Assembly (NCBI RefSeq): GCF_000014145.1
Contig: NC_008255.1
Location: 3,550,001 to 3,614,000 of the forward strand
DNA: 64,000 nucleotides
Direction: 5' to 3'
Origin: Cytophaga hutchinsonii ATCC 33406
GTDB taxonomy: Bacteria; Bacteroidota; Bacteroidia; Cytophagales; Cytophagaceae
In this document: one piece after another, positions 1 to 7,523 of the stretch
How positions within the stretch are numbered: position 1 is the first letter of the stretch
Layout of the letters: each line of letters starts with the position of its first letter
Program-made: the position numbers and the translations under genes
Notes under the pieces: model-generated
What the model saw: the letters and a program-made list of their open reading frames with translations, nothing else
Told to the model about the DNA's origin: nothing
Database searches by the model: none

Positions 1-348
1 ACATACTGCGACGATAAAGATCCATTGGATGTATTGGTTATTTCTCAGGTAGAAGTAGTTCCTTTCTGTATTGTAAACGCAAAAGTAATCGGTGTTATGC
101 GTATGCTTGACGGCGGTGAAAAAGATGATAAAATCATTGCTGTAGCTGCTGATGATATCTCCGTAAAACACTACAATGATATCAGCGACTTGCCACCACA
201 CACCATTTTAGAAGTACAGCGTTTCTTTGAAGACTACAAAAAACTTGAAAATAAAAAAGTTGTTGTTGAGGATTTCTTAGGCAGAGAAGAAGCATTGCGC
301 ATTGTGAACGAAAGCATTGAACTTTACAACGTTACGTTCAAAAAATAA
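1..348 (+). CDS. ppa: Inorganic pyrophosphatase, C-terminal part (5' end outside window)
   Basis: The open frame runs from base 1 to a TAA at 346-348, so the true start lies left of the window. The visible 115 residues begin with a [11 protein letters not shown]-type stretch, the conserved metal-binding segment of family I soluble pyrophosphatases, and continue with [20 protein letters not shown], which is also typical of the family. The enzyme hydrolyses pyrophosphate to two phosphates in the cytoplasm, pulling biosynthetic reactions forward. The acidic residues of the first segment are metal ligands by family knowledge. A perfect-stem terminator follows 22 bases after the stop, so the gene ends its transcription unit. 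Confidence 0.93.
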   Translation, partial: TYCDDKDPLDVLVISQVEVVPFCIVNAKVIGVMRMLDGGEKDDKIIAVAADDISVKHYNDISDLPPHTILEVQRFFEDYKKLENKKVVVEDFLGREEALRIVNESIELYNVTFKK

Positions 349-370
349 GTATTGAATATTTCTTTTCAAA

Positions 371-403
371 AAAGCCTGAGTAACTAATTACTCAGGCTTT
401 TTT
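371..403 (+). terminator. Intrinsic terminator after ppa
   Basis: A 13-bp perfect stem (arms 371-383 and 388-400, GC-rich core GCCTGAG) with the 4-base loop CTAA is followed by a run of T. It lies 22 bases after the ppa stop. Confidence 0.92.
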
Positions 404-433
404 AATAGATATTTCGAACTGTATATTTTATAC

Positions 434-477
434 CTATGCTGAGAGATTGAATTATTATATCGATGTCTCTGGCATAG
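434..477. repeat. Imperfect inverted repeat in the ppa/GldN-like intergenic region
   Basis: CTATGC plus GAGAGA (434-446) faces TCTCT plus GCATAG (466-477) across about 19 AT-rich bases, with a one-base indel between the arms. No T-run follows on either strand, so it is not a clear terminator. Function is unknown; chance is possible. Confidence 0.3.
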
Positions 478-492
478 ATTATATGTAGTATT

Positions 493-522
493 AAAAAAAA
501 TATTGCGGAAGCTGACACCAGC
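493..522 (-). terminator. Weak terminator candidate after the GldN-like gene
   Basis: On the minus strand a short GCTG-GTGT-CAGC hairpin (511-522) is followed, after about ten bases, by eight T (493-500). The stem is short and the T-run is offset, so support is modest. Position after the stop at 559 fits. Confidence 0.35.
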
Positions 523-558
523 GCTGTAAGATATCAGAGCAAGGATATAAATTTGTTT

Positions 559-2580
559 TTATTCCATCACCCGCTCTCTGACATACGGCGGTAGCGTACC
601 CGGAACACCAGGCTTTTCATCAGCAGCGTCGTATAGGCTTAACCCATAAAAATCTTCCACCGAAATAATTGCCCGTTCGTTAAGTAAAGATGTATAGGCA
701 GCAACCTGCTTTTTACCTGTTTTGTCTTTCTGCAAAAACTGCAGAAAATCCGTATACGAAACATAGCAGAACACCTCTGCTTCATACTGCGGATTCAATA
801 CTGCAGGAATAAATATACCCAGCACACGGCCTTGTGACGCTGCTTTTGAATGCATTGCATAGCTTGCTGTAATCGTATATTGTGTGAGCTCATTGCCCTT
901 GATATACCGTTCGTCAATCGGAATCTTGCTGATATAAATACTGTCTTTACGTTTGTTTCCTGTTTTATAAAACCGTGCCTTATCTAATTTTGAGATAACT
1001 ACATCCTGCGCAACAATTTCAGACAGCTGCTCATCGGCATACGTTTTAATCTTTTTTGTCCGGATAGCTTCCAGTAACAAATCGGTTAATGCAGTGTTTT
1101 GTGTCAACGCAGATTTGCTGTTTGCATCAAAGAAATAAGTCAGCTGATACGTTTCAGCAGTCTGCTTACCAGTTTGTTTGGCAGCTATCCGAAAACGATT
1201 ATGAGACGCGTCAAAATCTTTCCGAAGACTTTCTGCATAACCATCTAATTGCGCTGCAAGTGTAGTAGCAGATTTATATTCACGATAACGATCCCCGTTT
1301 GTACAGTAAAAAACAGTATCCCCATACATGGTTGACACAACCATATTATCATACGCGATACGCTGTGTACGTAAGGCTTCTTCCAGCTTCATGGAATCAA
1401 GCTGGTTGATGCCGGAGTACCACATATAAGACTTTCCTGCCAATGCCTCCAATACGTGCGGATAAGAAAACGCAAGTACATATGTATTCGTAAAAGCGGT
1501 TGACACGGTTGAATCCATGCCAAGAATAAGCCATTCGTTACTGATGCGGTTTGTTTTGTCCAATTGTGTAAGTTTTTTCAGAATATGAATGCGTGTTAAA
1601 CTTGCTGTGCCATACCGTTTGACTGAATACTCCCCTTCATCCGAACGCTCAACCAAAAAACGATCCGGCAATTCTGATGCTGCCAGCGTTGTGAAATAAC
1701 CCGCTTCGTGATAGGTATATGCATGTATTTTTTTTGATTCGTACAACTGCATAAGAATTGCCGGCAGATCAGCTTTATTATATCCTCTGTTGAACAAGGC
1801 TGTACTGGAAGCGCTGCACATAGCCTGTAAATAAATCTGTATGGTATCAGAAACATTCTGTAATGCACCTGCAGAAAAATGGGTGTCATTTTTTATCAAT
1901 GACTGCGCAAGCACAGGAACCGTATTTAGCAACGAAGCAGACGCTTGCAGGTTTGATGAAGCAACAACCGTTTTTTTACCTGTAAGGTAATTCCGCTTTA
2001 CCAGTGCCTGCTTGTAATTCATCTGTACATGATGATTAACCGGGTGTACCCACGTACATGGATATGTTTCCAGATACGCCAGGCTTTCCTTCGCACGCAG
2101 ATAGTAGATATAAGTTATATCTTTCTGTTTAACCTCTACAGATAGCCATTCAATAGGTAAATCTGCGATGTCTGTTATGCTTCCTCCAACAGGCTTACGG
2201 TATACACTGCATATTGCCTCGCCTATTAATTTGGTAACAGACGTTTCATTTTTAATCGCACTTATTTCAATTGCTTTTTTTATGGCCGTATTTTTTTGCA
2301 GTGTTAACACGTTTTTTTTATCCGGCATATATACCGGAATGTTATTCGCGCTGATGCCTTTCCAAAGTATGGATGCCAGATTGCAATCAAAACAAAACGC
2401 AGACGAGTCTGTTCTGGCTGAAAAAAGAACCGTTACATTATTGTAGGGTTCATAAAACGGTTTATTCCAGGCATTGTTCTTCTCAATGCTTTCAGCCAGC
2501 AGCCAATCTGTTTGTGCCTGTACCACCGGTACAATAAAAAATAATGCTATTACTGAAAGGACTGCCTGGATATAACGCAT
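559..2580 (-). CDS. Exported protein with three tandem GldN-like modules
   Basis: The 673-residue product begins with a clear signal peptide (hydrophobic residues 5-20, cleavage near QAQ 21-23). The body contains a three-fold degenerate repeat. Each unit has an 'L..L...I...KI..Y' helix (LASILWKGISANNIPVY 68-84; LPAILMQLYESKKIHAY 272-288; LTDLLLEAIRTKKIKTY 498-514). Each then has a 'Y..a..YP..L..L' strand/helix (160-175; YVLAFSYPHVLEALAG 367-382; FCYVSYTDFLQFLQ 604-617) and a short closing segment (189-198, 398-414, 629-651). This pattern recalls GldN/PorN, the T9SS and gliding protein that forms periplasmic rings with GldK, as I remember that family; GldN itself carries one module. I assign no function beyond probable envelope location. 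The gene starts 8 bases after hrpB and is probably cotranscribed with it. Certain: exported and internally repeated. Uncertain: homology to GldN. Confidence 0.7.
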   Translation of the reverse strand: MRYIQAVLSVIALFFIVPVVQAQTDWLLAESIEKNNAWNKPFYEPYNNVTVLFSARTDSSAFCFDCNLASILWKGISANNIPVYMPDKKNVLTLQKNTAIKKAIEISAIKNETSVTKLIGEAICSVYRKPVGGSITDIADLPIEWLSVEVKQKDITYIYYLRAKESLAYLETYPCTWVHPVNHHVQMNYKQALVKRNYLTGKKTVVASSNLQASASLLNTVPVLAQSLIKNDTHFSAGALQNVSDTIQIYLQAMCSASSTALFNRGYNKADLPAILMQLYESKKIHAYTYHEAGYFTTLAASELPDRFLVERSDEGEYSVKRYGTASLTRIHILKKLTQLDKTNRISNEWLILGMDSTVSTAFTNTYVLAFSYPHVLEALAGKSYMWYSGINQLDSMKLEEALRTQRIAYDNMVVSTMYGDTVFYCTNGDRYREYKSATTLAAQLDGYAESLRKDFDASHNRFRIAAKQTGKQTAETYQLTYFFDANSKSALTQNTALTDLLLEAIRTKKIKTYADEQLSEIVAQDVVISKLDKARFYKTGNKRKDSIYISKIPIDERYIKGNELTQYTITASYAMHSKAASQGRVLGIFIPAVLNPQYEAEVFCYVSYTDFLQFLQKDKTGKKQVAAYTSLLNERAIISVEDFYGLSLYDAADEKPGVPGTLPPYVRERVME

Positions 2581-2588
2581 AAAATGAA

Positions 2589-5069
2589 TCAGCTATTTTT
2601 TCTTTTAACACCACGCACCGCTTCTGCGTTCCATGGATCTTCCGGCCAGGAATGTTTCGGATACCGCATGCGTAATTCTTTACGTACTTCAGGGTATGTA
2701 TTCGCCCAGAAACTTTTTAAATCCTGTGTTACCTGTACCGGTTTATAGCCGGGTGAAAGTAAATGAATCATTACTTTTGTTCTTCCTTCATTCACCGTTG
2801 GCGTATCTGTAAGGCCAAAGAGTTCCTGCAGGCGTACAGATAAAACGGGAAAGCTTCCATCTGTTTTGTATTCCAATGCAATGGATGAACCGCTGGGCAC
2901 ATCAATATGCGTAGGCGCAAGCTTAGCAAGTATCTTTGCCTGTTCCCAGGGAAGGATGGTATGTAATACTTCGGGCAATGGTATTTTTTTAAAGTCTTCT
3001 CTGCGCTTTACCTGTTTCAGATAAAAAGGCAGCCAGTCTTCAAGGGTTTGAAGCAACCCTTCCGCATCTACATTCGGCCATGCTTCGGTTGGCCGCCATT
3101 GCTTAAGAGAAAGAATTCGTGCCTGCCATTGTACACAGGCTTCATCCCAGTTAAAAATTTTCAGTCCTTCTTTTCGCACCGCTTCGCATAATGCTGCTGC
3201 ACGCAACGTTTCATCTACTTCTTTTAAGGGTTTTGATGTAACGGTCAAACTCCCGATGCGGGTTTCTTCCTGCTGCAACAAGACACCTTTTGTTTCATCC
3301 CACCGGATACGAGCCTCCTGTACCATACGATCTGTGAGCAGCATCGGGTTTAACGCAGCGGCCCAGTAAATACGGCCTTCACCTACCCCGGCATCGGCAT
3401 GCGCAACCGCCAGCCATTCTTCTTTTACCAGAACATCATTTTCATGCAGCCGTACATTGCGGCTGTTTGCCATTCTGTATCTTGCTGAAGCTGCATCTAC
3501 CAGACGGGCAATCCGTTCCGGGTATGCAGCAGCAATCAATAAGCCGATGGAATCCGTATCAAATTCATAAACAGATGATTTAATGGAAAAAATTTTTCGC
3601 CAGGATTGTACTGCACGTTCAATGCGTTCCAGGATAAATGTGTCGCCCTGAAAACGTTTACCTGCGCGCCATGCCTGCAGGGCGTCAACTCGCAAACTTA
3701 TATCTGCTCCTGCATGTTTGCCCAGTGCATCGCGTTCTTCGAGAATACAAACCAGATCAATGGCAAGCGGAAGTATAGTATGTTCTTTTCCTTTCAGTAA
3801 TAAATGTGCGGTACGGGGATGTGTCGGTAAATTCGCCAGCGCTTTCCCATCTTCTGTTATCACACCGTTCTGTATGGCATCAAGCTCCTGCAGCAATGTC
3901 CTCGCCTGATCTACCGATCCTGATGGAGGGGCAGTAATCCAGGTCATGGATTGTATATCCCTCACACCCCATTGTGCTAACTCCAATACCAGCGGAGCCA
4001 GATCTGCTTCTGCAATTTCTGGTACGCGTTGAGGTTTGAGATACTGCTGGGTTGCTTCCGGCCACAACCGGATCGCGATACCAGGACCAAGCCTGCCTGC
4101 ACGGCCCGCACGCTGGTCGGCAGCGTCCTGTGTTACCTTTACGGTTTCCAGCTTTGTCATGCCGCTGTTTGGATCAAACTTTGGTACACGTGCAAGACCG
4201 CTGTCAATAACGATATGTATGCCTTCTATCGTCAAACTGGTTTCCGCAATTGACGTAGCCAGTACAACTTTTCGACGCTGCTGTGCATCGGGGCGGATTG
4301 CTTCCTGCTGTGCATTCAGGCTCAGTTCTCCGTACAGCGGACGAACAGCAATATCGCCGTGTCGTTCTGTTAATGCAGCGGCTGTTTGCTGAATCTCCCG
4401 TACACCGGGTAAAAATACAAGTATGTCCCCTGTTTCTTCTTTTAGTACTTTACTTATAACCGTTGTTATTTGTCCGCTTATCGGTGCGTTTGTATCAATC
4501 GACGTGTACCGCACATCAATCGGATATTGGCGGCCCTTACTTGTTATGATGGGTGCTTTATCTAAAATGGCTGAAAGATTTTCTCCGTCCAGCGTTGCAG
4601 ACATGATCAGGATGCGCAAATCTTCCCGCAGGATCTGTTGCAGGTCTCTGCACAATGCAAGCGACAGATCACTATGTAAACTACGTTCGTGAAACTCATC
4701 AAAAATAACCATGCCTACACCTTCCAGTGTATTATCCTGCTGCAATCGTCGTGTCAGAATTCCTTCTGTTACAACTTCAATTCGTGTCTGTGCTGAAACA
4801 CGCTGATCAAAACGTACCCGGTAACCAACGGTTTTTCCTACTTCCTCACCCAGCAGATCGGCCATACGCTGTGCAACACTGCGCGCGGCCATGCGCCGTG
4901 GCTCAAGTAAAATAATCTTTTTTTCTTCAAGCCAGTCTGCCTTCAATAATTCAAGCGGAAGAATGGTACTTTTCCCTGCACCGGGCGGTGCCTGCAGAAT
5001 AACAGTTGTCTGAAGATTCAGTGTTTCTTTAATCTCTTCAACTATTTCTGCAATGGGGTATTGATTCAT
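2589..5069 (-). CDS. hrpB: ATP-dependent helicase HrpB (DEAH/RHA family)
   Basis: The 826-residue protein shows the full DEAH-type helicase core: Walker A APPGAGKST (27-35), motif II DEFH in IFDEFHERS (122-130), motif III SAT (157-159), and motif VI QRAGRAGR. The long C-terminal half is typical of HrpB, and the length matches the family. HrpB is a cytoplasmic, probable RNA helicase whose physiological target is not settled. Motif II reads DEFH rather than DEAH, which is usual for HrpB. The start at 5069 is supported by a TACCTTTG promoter element that ends four bases upstream, leaving almost no leader. The GldN-like gene follows 8 bases after the stop. Confidence 0.93.
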   Translation of the reverse strand: MNQYPIAEIVEEIKETLNLQTTVILQAPPGAGKSTILPLELLKADWLEEKKIILLEPRRMAARSVAQRMADLLGEEVGKTVGYRVRFDQRVSAQTRIEVVTEGILTRRLQQDNTLEGVGMVIFDEFHERSLHSDLSLALCRDLQQILREDLRILIMSATLDGENLSAILDKAPIITSKGRQYPIDVRYTSIDTNAPISGQITTVISKVLKEETGDILVFLPGVREIQQTAAALTERHGDIAVRPLYGELSLNAQQEAIRPDAQQRRKVVLATSIAETSLTIEGIHIVIDSGLARVPKFDPNSGMTKLETVKVTQDAADQRAGRAGRLGPGIAIRLWPEATQQYLKPQRVPEIAEADLAPLVLELAQWGVRDIQSMTWITAPPSGSVDQARTLLQELDAIQNGVITEDGKALANLPTHPRTAHLLLKGKEHTILPLAIDLVCILEERDALGKHAGADISLRVDALQAWRAGKRFQGDTFILERIERAVQSWRKIFSIKSSVYEFDTDSIGLLIAAAYPERIARLVDAASARYRMANSRNVRLHENDVLVKEEWLAVAHADAGVGEGRIYWAAALNPMLLTDRMVQEARIRWDETKGVLLQQEETRIGSLTVTSKPLKEVDETLRAAALCEAVRKEGLKIFNWDEACVQWQARILSLKQWRPTEAWPNVDAEGLLQTLEDWLPFYLKQVKRREDFKKIPLPEVLHTILPWEQAKILAKLAPTHIDVPSGSSIALEYKTDGSFPVLSVRLQELFGLTDTPTVNEGRTKVMIHLLSPGYKPVQVTQDLKSFWANTYPEVRKELRMRYPKHSWPEDPWNAEAVRGVKRKNS

Positions 5070-5073
5070 AGGG

Positions 5074-5081
5074 CAAAGGTA
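5074..5081 (-). promoter_or_regulatory. Bacteroidota -7 element for hrpB
   Basis: The minus strand reads TACCTTTG (TAnnTTTG consensus) with the G at 5074, and the ATG begins at 5069. No convincing TTTG -33 box is seen at the right spacing. Transcription would start at or next to the ATG. Confidence 0.6.
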
Positions 5082-5099
5082 GGAAATTATATTTAATCG

Positions 5100-5208
5100 T
5101 ATAGACCAATTTATTGTGTCTAATTATTTAACCGCACATTTATTGCGTTTCATATTCAACATATACAATTTCATATCATTTAACAGACGCAATAAATTGC
5201 GTCTCTAC
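5100..5208. repeat. Three copies of a REP-like hairpin
   Basis: The last copy (5185-5204) is a perfect 9-bp palindrome, AGACGCAAT-AA-ATTGCGTCT. Two degenerate copies precede it: AGAC-CAATTTATTGTGTCT at 5103-5121 and a CGCACATTTATTGCG-type copy around 5131-5151. The arms are related to GAGACGCAAT-type intergenic palindromes that I recall from several bacterial genomes. They lie directly beside a RAYT transposase remnant, the enzyme family known to be linked with REP elements. Confidence 0.7.
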
Positions 5209-5239
5209 GATTGGCGGTTTTGCCGGGAATAAAAATCCA

Positions 5240-5434
5240 TTGTTCCATCAAAATATTTCACGGGTGATCCGGTGGTACAAAGGCCCGTGTACGTTCGAAA
5301 TACGTAACATTCATGCCGGCTTTTCATGGCAGACACCTTTTTATGATCACATTATCCGAAATCAACAGTTACAAAACATAGAGCATTATATAGAAGCAAA
5401 TCCATCTGAATGGGAAAGAATACAAATTTTATAA
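5240..5434 (+). pseudogene. C-terminal remnant of a RAYT/IS200-like (Y1) transposase
   Basis: The 64-codon frame encodes WQTPFYDHIIRNQQLQNIEH followed by YIEANPSEW. This is the conserved end of REP-associated tyrosine transposases (…W…YDHIIR…IR.YI..NP..W). In full-length members of about 150-200 residues this part follows the catalytic HUH motif and Tyr; no upstream part with HUH is present here, so the gene is truncated and inactive. The only start available is a TTG. No terminal repeats of a complete IS are visible, but the REP-like hairpins lie just upstream. Confidence 0.72.
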
Positions 5435-5527
5435 TCAGACGGACTGATACGAATGCATTTTTTATACATGTTGTAAATCAAACAGCTGAAATGCATTATA
5501 TTTATATCTCACAACAGATTCAAATAC

Positions 5528-5956
5528 ATGAATGTTATGTTTCTGAACAAGTTAATTTTCATTTGCGGCATACTCCATCTTGCATTAGGCATAGGAAGCA
5601 GTATTATTCCTAAGGTTCTGGATTGGAAAACAGAACTGACAAAGGTGCAGCCCTTGATCCGGCAGATGTTCTGGACCTATGCAGCATATATTTTAGTTAT
5701 TAATATCTGTTTCGGTCTGGTTTCAATTTTCGGAACGGAAGAACTTCTGAATCATTCCTTTCTTGCATCCTGTCTTACCTTGTTTATCAGTTTATATTGG
5801 CTCACACGTATTGGTATTCAATTCTTTTATTTCGACAAAACACATGCACCGAAAGGATTGATTTTTACATTAGGTGAAATTGCTTTGGTAGGTTTGTTTT
5901 TCCTGTTTACAATACTTTATTTTCTGGCTTTCTTATATAACAACTCATGGATCTGA
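5528..5956 (+). CDS. Small four-helix membrane protein of unknown function
   Basis: The 142-residue protein has about four hydrophobic segments (near 6-26, 45-70, 78-98 and 113-137) and short polar loops, so it should be an integral inner-membrane protein. I do not recognise the family. Its last ten bases overlap the start of the wax-synthase-like gene (start 5947), a strong sign of translational coupling and a shared process. A helper or partner of the acyltransferase is a reasonable guess from context only. The start is set at the first ATG with a long hydrophobic continuation; M4 of the frame (MFLNK) is equally possible. Confidence 0.75.
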   Translation: MNVMFLNKLIFICGILHLALGIGSSIIPKVLDWKTELTKVQPLIRQMFWTYAAYILVINICFGLVSIFGTEELLNHSFLASCLTLFISLYWLTRIGIQFFYFDKTHAPKGLIFTLGEIALVGLFFLFTILYFLAFLYNNSWI

Positions 5957-6918
5957 TAACGGGTGTATTGCTAAGCTGGGGAGTTTTCCTATTGCTGATC
6001 GGGTATTTTATTCCATACATCAATAATCTTTACTTTGCGCGGGCGCTTGCCTGGCTTATTGTTATGGGTACAGCGCTAGTATCTATTACGCTCACGCTGT
6101 CTGCTGCTCCAATCTACCGGATGATTGCTATCGCATCCTTACAGCTCATCTCTATGAAAGTTATTGTGTTGGTTGAAACGTACAGAGGAAAACCCACGCT
6201 CACATATCTGCAATGGCTGGTATTTGCTATGGGCTGGTTTGGTATGCGTCCGCGTTTATTTGAAACCTTTCCCTCAAGCCCGCTTCCTGATGTTATGGCT
6301 TTTGTTGTAAAAGGAATTTCGAGAATTATTATTGGGTTATTACTTTTAATTGCTTCTGTTTATGCGGAAAAAGAATTTTCTGCTGTTTATTTTTTTTATG
6401 AATTACTCATGCTTGTTGGCTTGAGTTTTATTTTACACTTCGGCATATTGAATTTAAGTACTGCATCCTGGCGGTTTTCAGGAGTAGACGTAAAAGAATT
6501 ATTCCGTGCTCCGTATAAAGCAACATCACTAAAGGAATTCTGGGGCAGACGCTGGAACATGGCCTTTTCTGAAATGACTGCGGTTGTTGTATACAAGCCT
6601 TTAAAAAATGTTTATGGTATTACTGCTGCTATGATTGCTTCGTTTTTAATTTCCGGATTGCTACATGAAATTGCCATTTCATTTCCGGTAAAAACTGGTT
6701 ATGGATTACCGTTTTTATATTTCATTATGCATGGCCTTGTCATGCTGGCAGAAAGTAAAATAAGCCTTGTAAAAAAAATCATCCTGCACCCGATCGCAGC
6801 GCATATCTGGGTATTTGCATGGCTTATACTGCCTATGCCGTTATTGTTTCACAAAACATTTATTATTGAAGTAGTACAGCCGTTACGTGATTTTATAGTG
6901 CATATAATTGGCCTTTAA
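5947..6918 (+). CDS. Wax-synthase-like membrane-bound O-acyltransferase
   Basis: The 323-residue multi-pass protein carries two hallmarks of the MBOAT_2/wax synthase family: SLKEFWGRRWN at 194-204 and SGLLHE at 236-241, whose His240 is the expected catalytic histidine. Eight or so hydrophobic segments surround them. Family members transfer a fatty acyl group from acyl-CoA to a long-chain alcohol or other hydroxyl in the membrane, as in wax esters. The acceptor in this organism cannot be read from the sequence. The gene overlaps the upstream four-helix membrane protein by ten bases, so the two form an operon. Confidence 0.8.
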   Translation: MDLITGVLLSWGVFLLLIGYFIPYINNLYFARALAWLIVMGTALVSITLTLSAAPIYRMIAIASLQLISMKVIVLVETYRGKPTLTYLQWLVFAMGWFGMRPRLFETFPSSPLPDVMAFVVKGISRIIIGLLLLIASVYAEKEFSAVYFFYELLMLVGLSFILHFGILNLSTASWRFSGVDVKELFRAPYKATSLKEFWGRRWNMAFSEMTAVVVYKPLKNVYGITAAMIASFLISGLLHEIAISFPVKTGYGLPFLYFIMHGLVMLAESKISLVKKIILHPIAAHIWVFAWLILPMPLLFHKTFIIEVVQPLRDFIVHIIGL

Positions 6919-7019
6919 AAACAGATTGTCAACCTGAATGATAACAAAATTGCCTGTTAAACGTTTAGTATATAATCAGCTATTTTTTGTATATTATAAG
7001 TAACTAAAACCGTACAGCT

Positions 7020-7448
7020 ATGAAACATTTAATCAGCATACTTCTTTTTACAGTGCTTGGTACAAGTGCATTTGCACAGGCAGACAACATTCTGGGCACC
7101 TGGCTTTCTGCCGATAAAAAAGCCCACGTCGAAATATATAAGACAAACAGCAATGTTTATTTCGGAAAAATAATCTGGCTCTCTGAACCCAATGATCCGA
7201 CAACAGGAAAACCTAAAGTTGACGGCAAAAATCCGGATGCATCTAAACGCTCTAACCCGTTGATCGGATCTTTAACATTTTTAAATTTCGTGTATAAAGA
7301 TGGTGAATATATTAATGGCAAAATATACGATTGCAGAGAAGGTAAAACCTATACCGGAAAACTGTGGCTGAATGATGATGGCACCTTGAGCATGCGCGGT
7401 TACATTGGCTTTCTGTATAGTACAGAAACCTGGACGCGTTTTAAATAA
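7020..7448 (+). CDS. Exported DUF2147 protein
   Basis: A signal peptide (1-19, ending SAFA before Gln20) precedes a domain that matches DUF2147: ILGTWLSADKKAHVEIYK near the start, then a CGKI-like stretch YFGKIIWL, a NPD motif, NGKIYDCREGKTY, and the closing RGYIGF...TWTR. The 142-residue length is usual. The fold is a small calycin-like beta barrel by family knowledge; the biochemical function is unknown. It acts in the periplasm or at the outer membrane. It lies alone in its transcription unit, with a two-way terminator 20 bases downstream. Confidence 0.85.
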   Translation: MKHLISILLFTVLGTSAFAQADNILGTWLSADKKAHVEIYKTNSNVYFGKIIWLSEPNDPTTGKPKVDGKNPDASKRSNPLIGSLTFLNFVYKDGEYINGKIYDCREGKTYTGKLWLNDDGTLSMRGYIGFLYSTETWTRFK

Positions 7449-7469
7449 TAATTTTAATTGAAAAATGTT

Positions 7470-7523
7470 CGACACGGTTATCCGTTACGGCATGTACCGA
7501 CGGACAACCGTGTCGATTTTATT
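7470..7523. terminator. Bidirectional terminator between DUF2147 and DEAD-box genes
   Basis: Perfect 10-bp arms CGACACGGTT (7470-7479) and AACCGTGTCG (7506-7515) enclose a second paired CCGT/ACGG segment. T-rich sequence follows on the plus strand and A-rich sequence precedes. It serves two convergent genes. Confidence 0.85.

Larger units (their letters stand above)
5070..5527. other. 458-bp intergenic stretch with repeat debris
   Basis: This gap between divergent hrpB and the 142-residue membrane protein holds the hrpB promoter element, three REP-like palindromes and the RAYT fragment. From 5435 to 5527 I see only AT-rich sequence that must contain the promoter of the downstream pair. No exact TAnnTTTG is present; TATATTTA near 5499 is the nearest match. 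Confidence 0.6.

Noticed and set aside
4029-4392. Overlapping plus-strand frames opposite hrpB
   Set aside because: Antisense shadows of the helicase core, with no recognisable domain.
6981-6989. TATTTTTTG as promoter for the DUF2147 gene
   Set aside because: The spacing inside the element is one base too long for TAnnTTTG and no -33 box fits.
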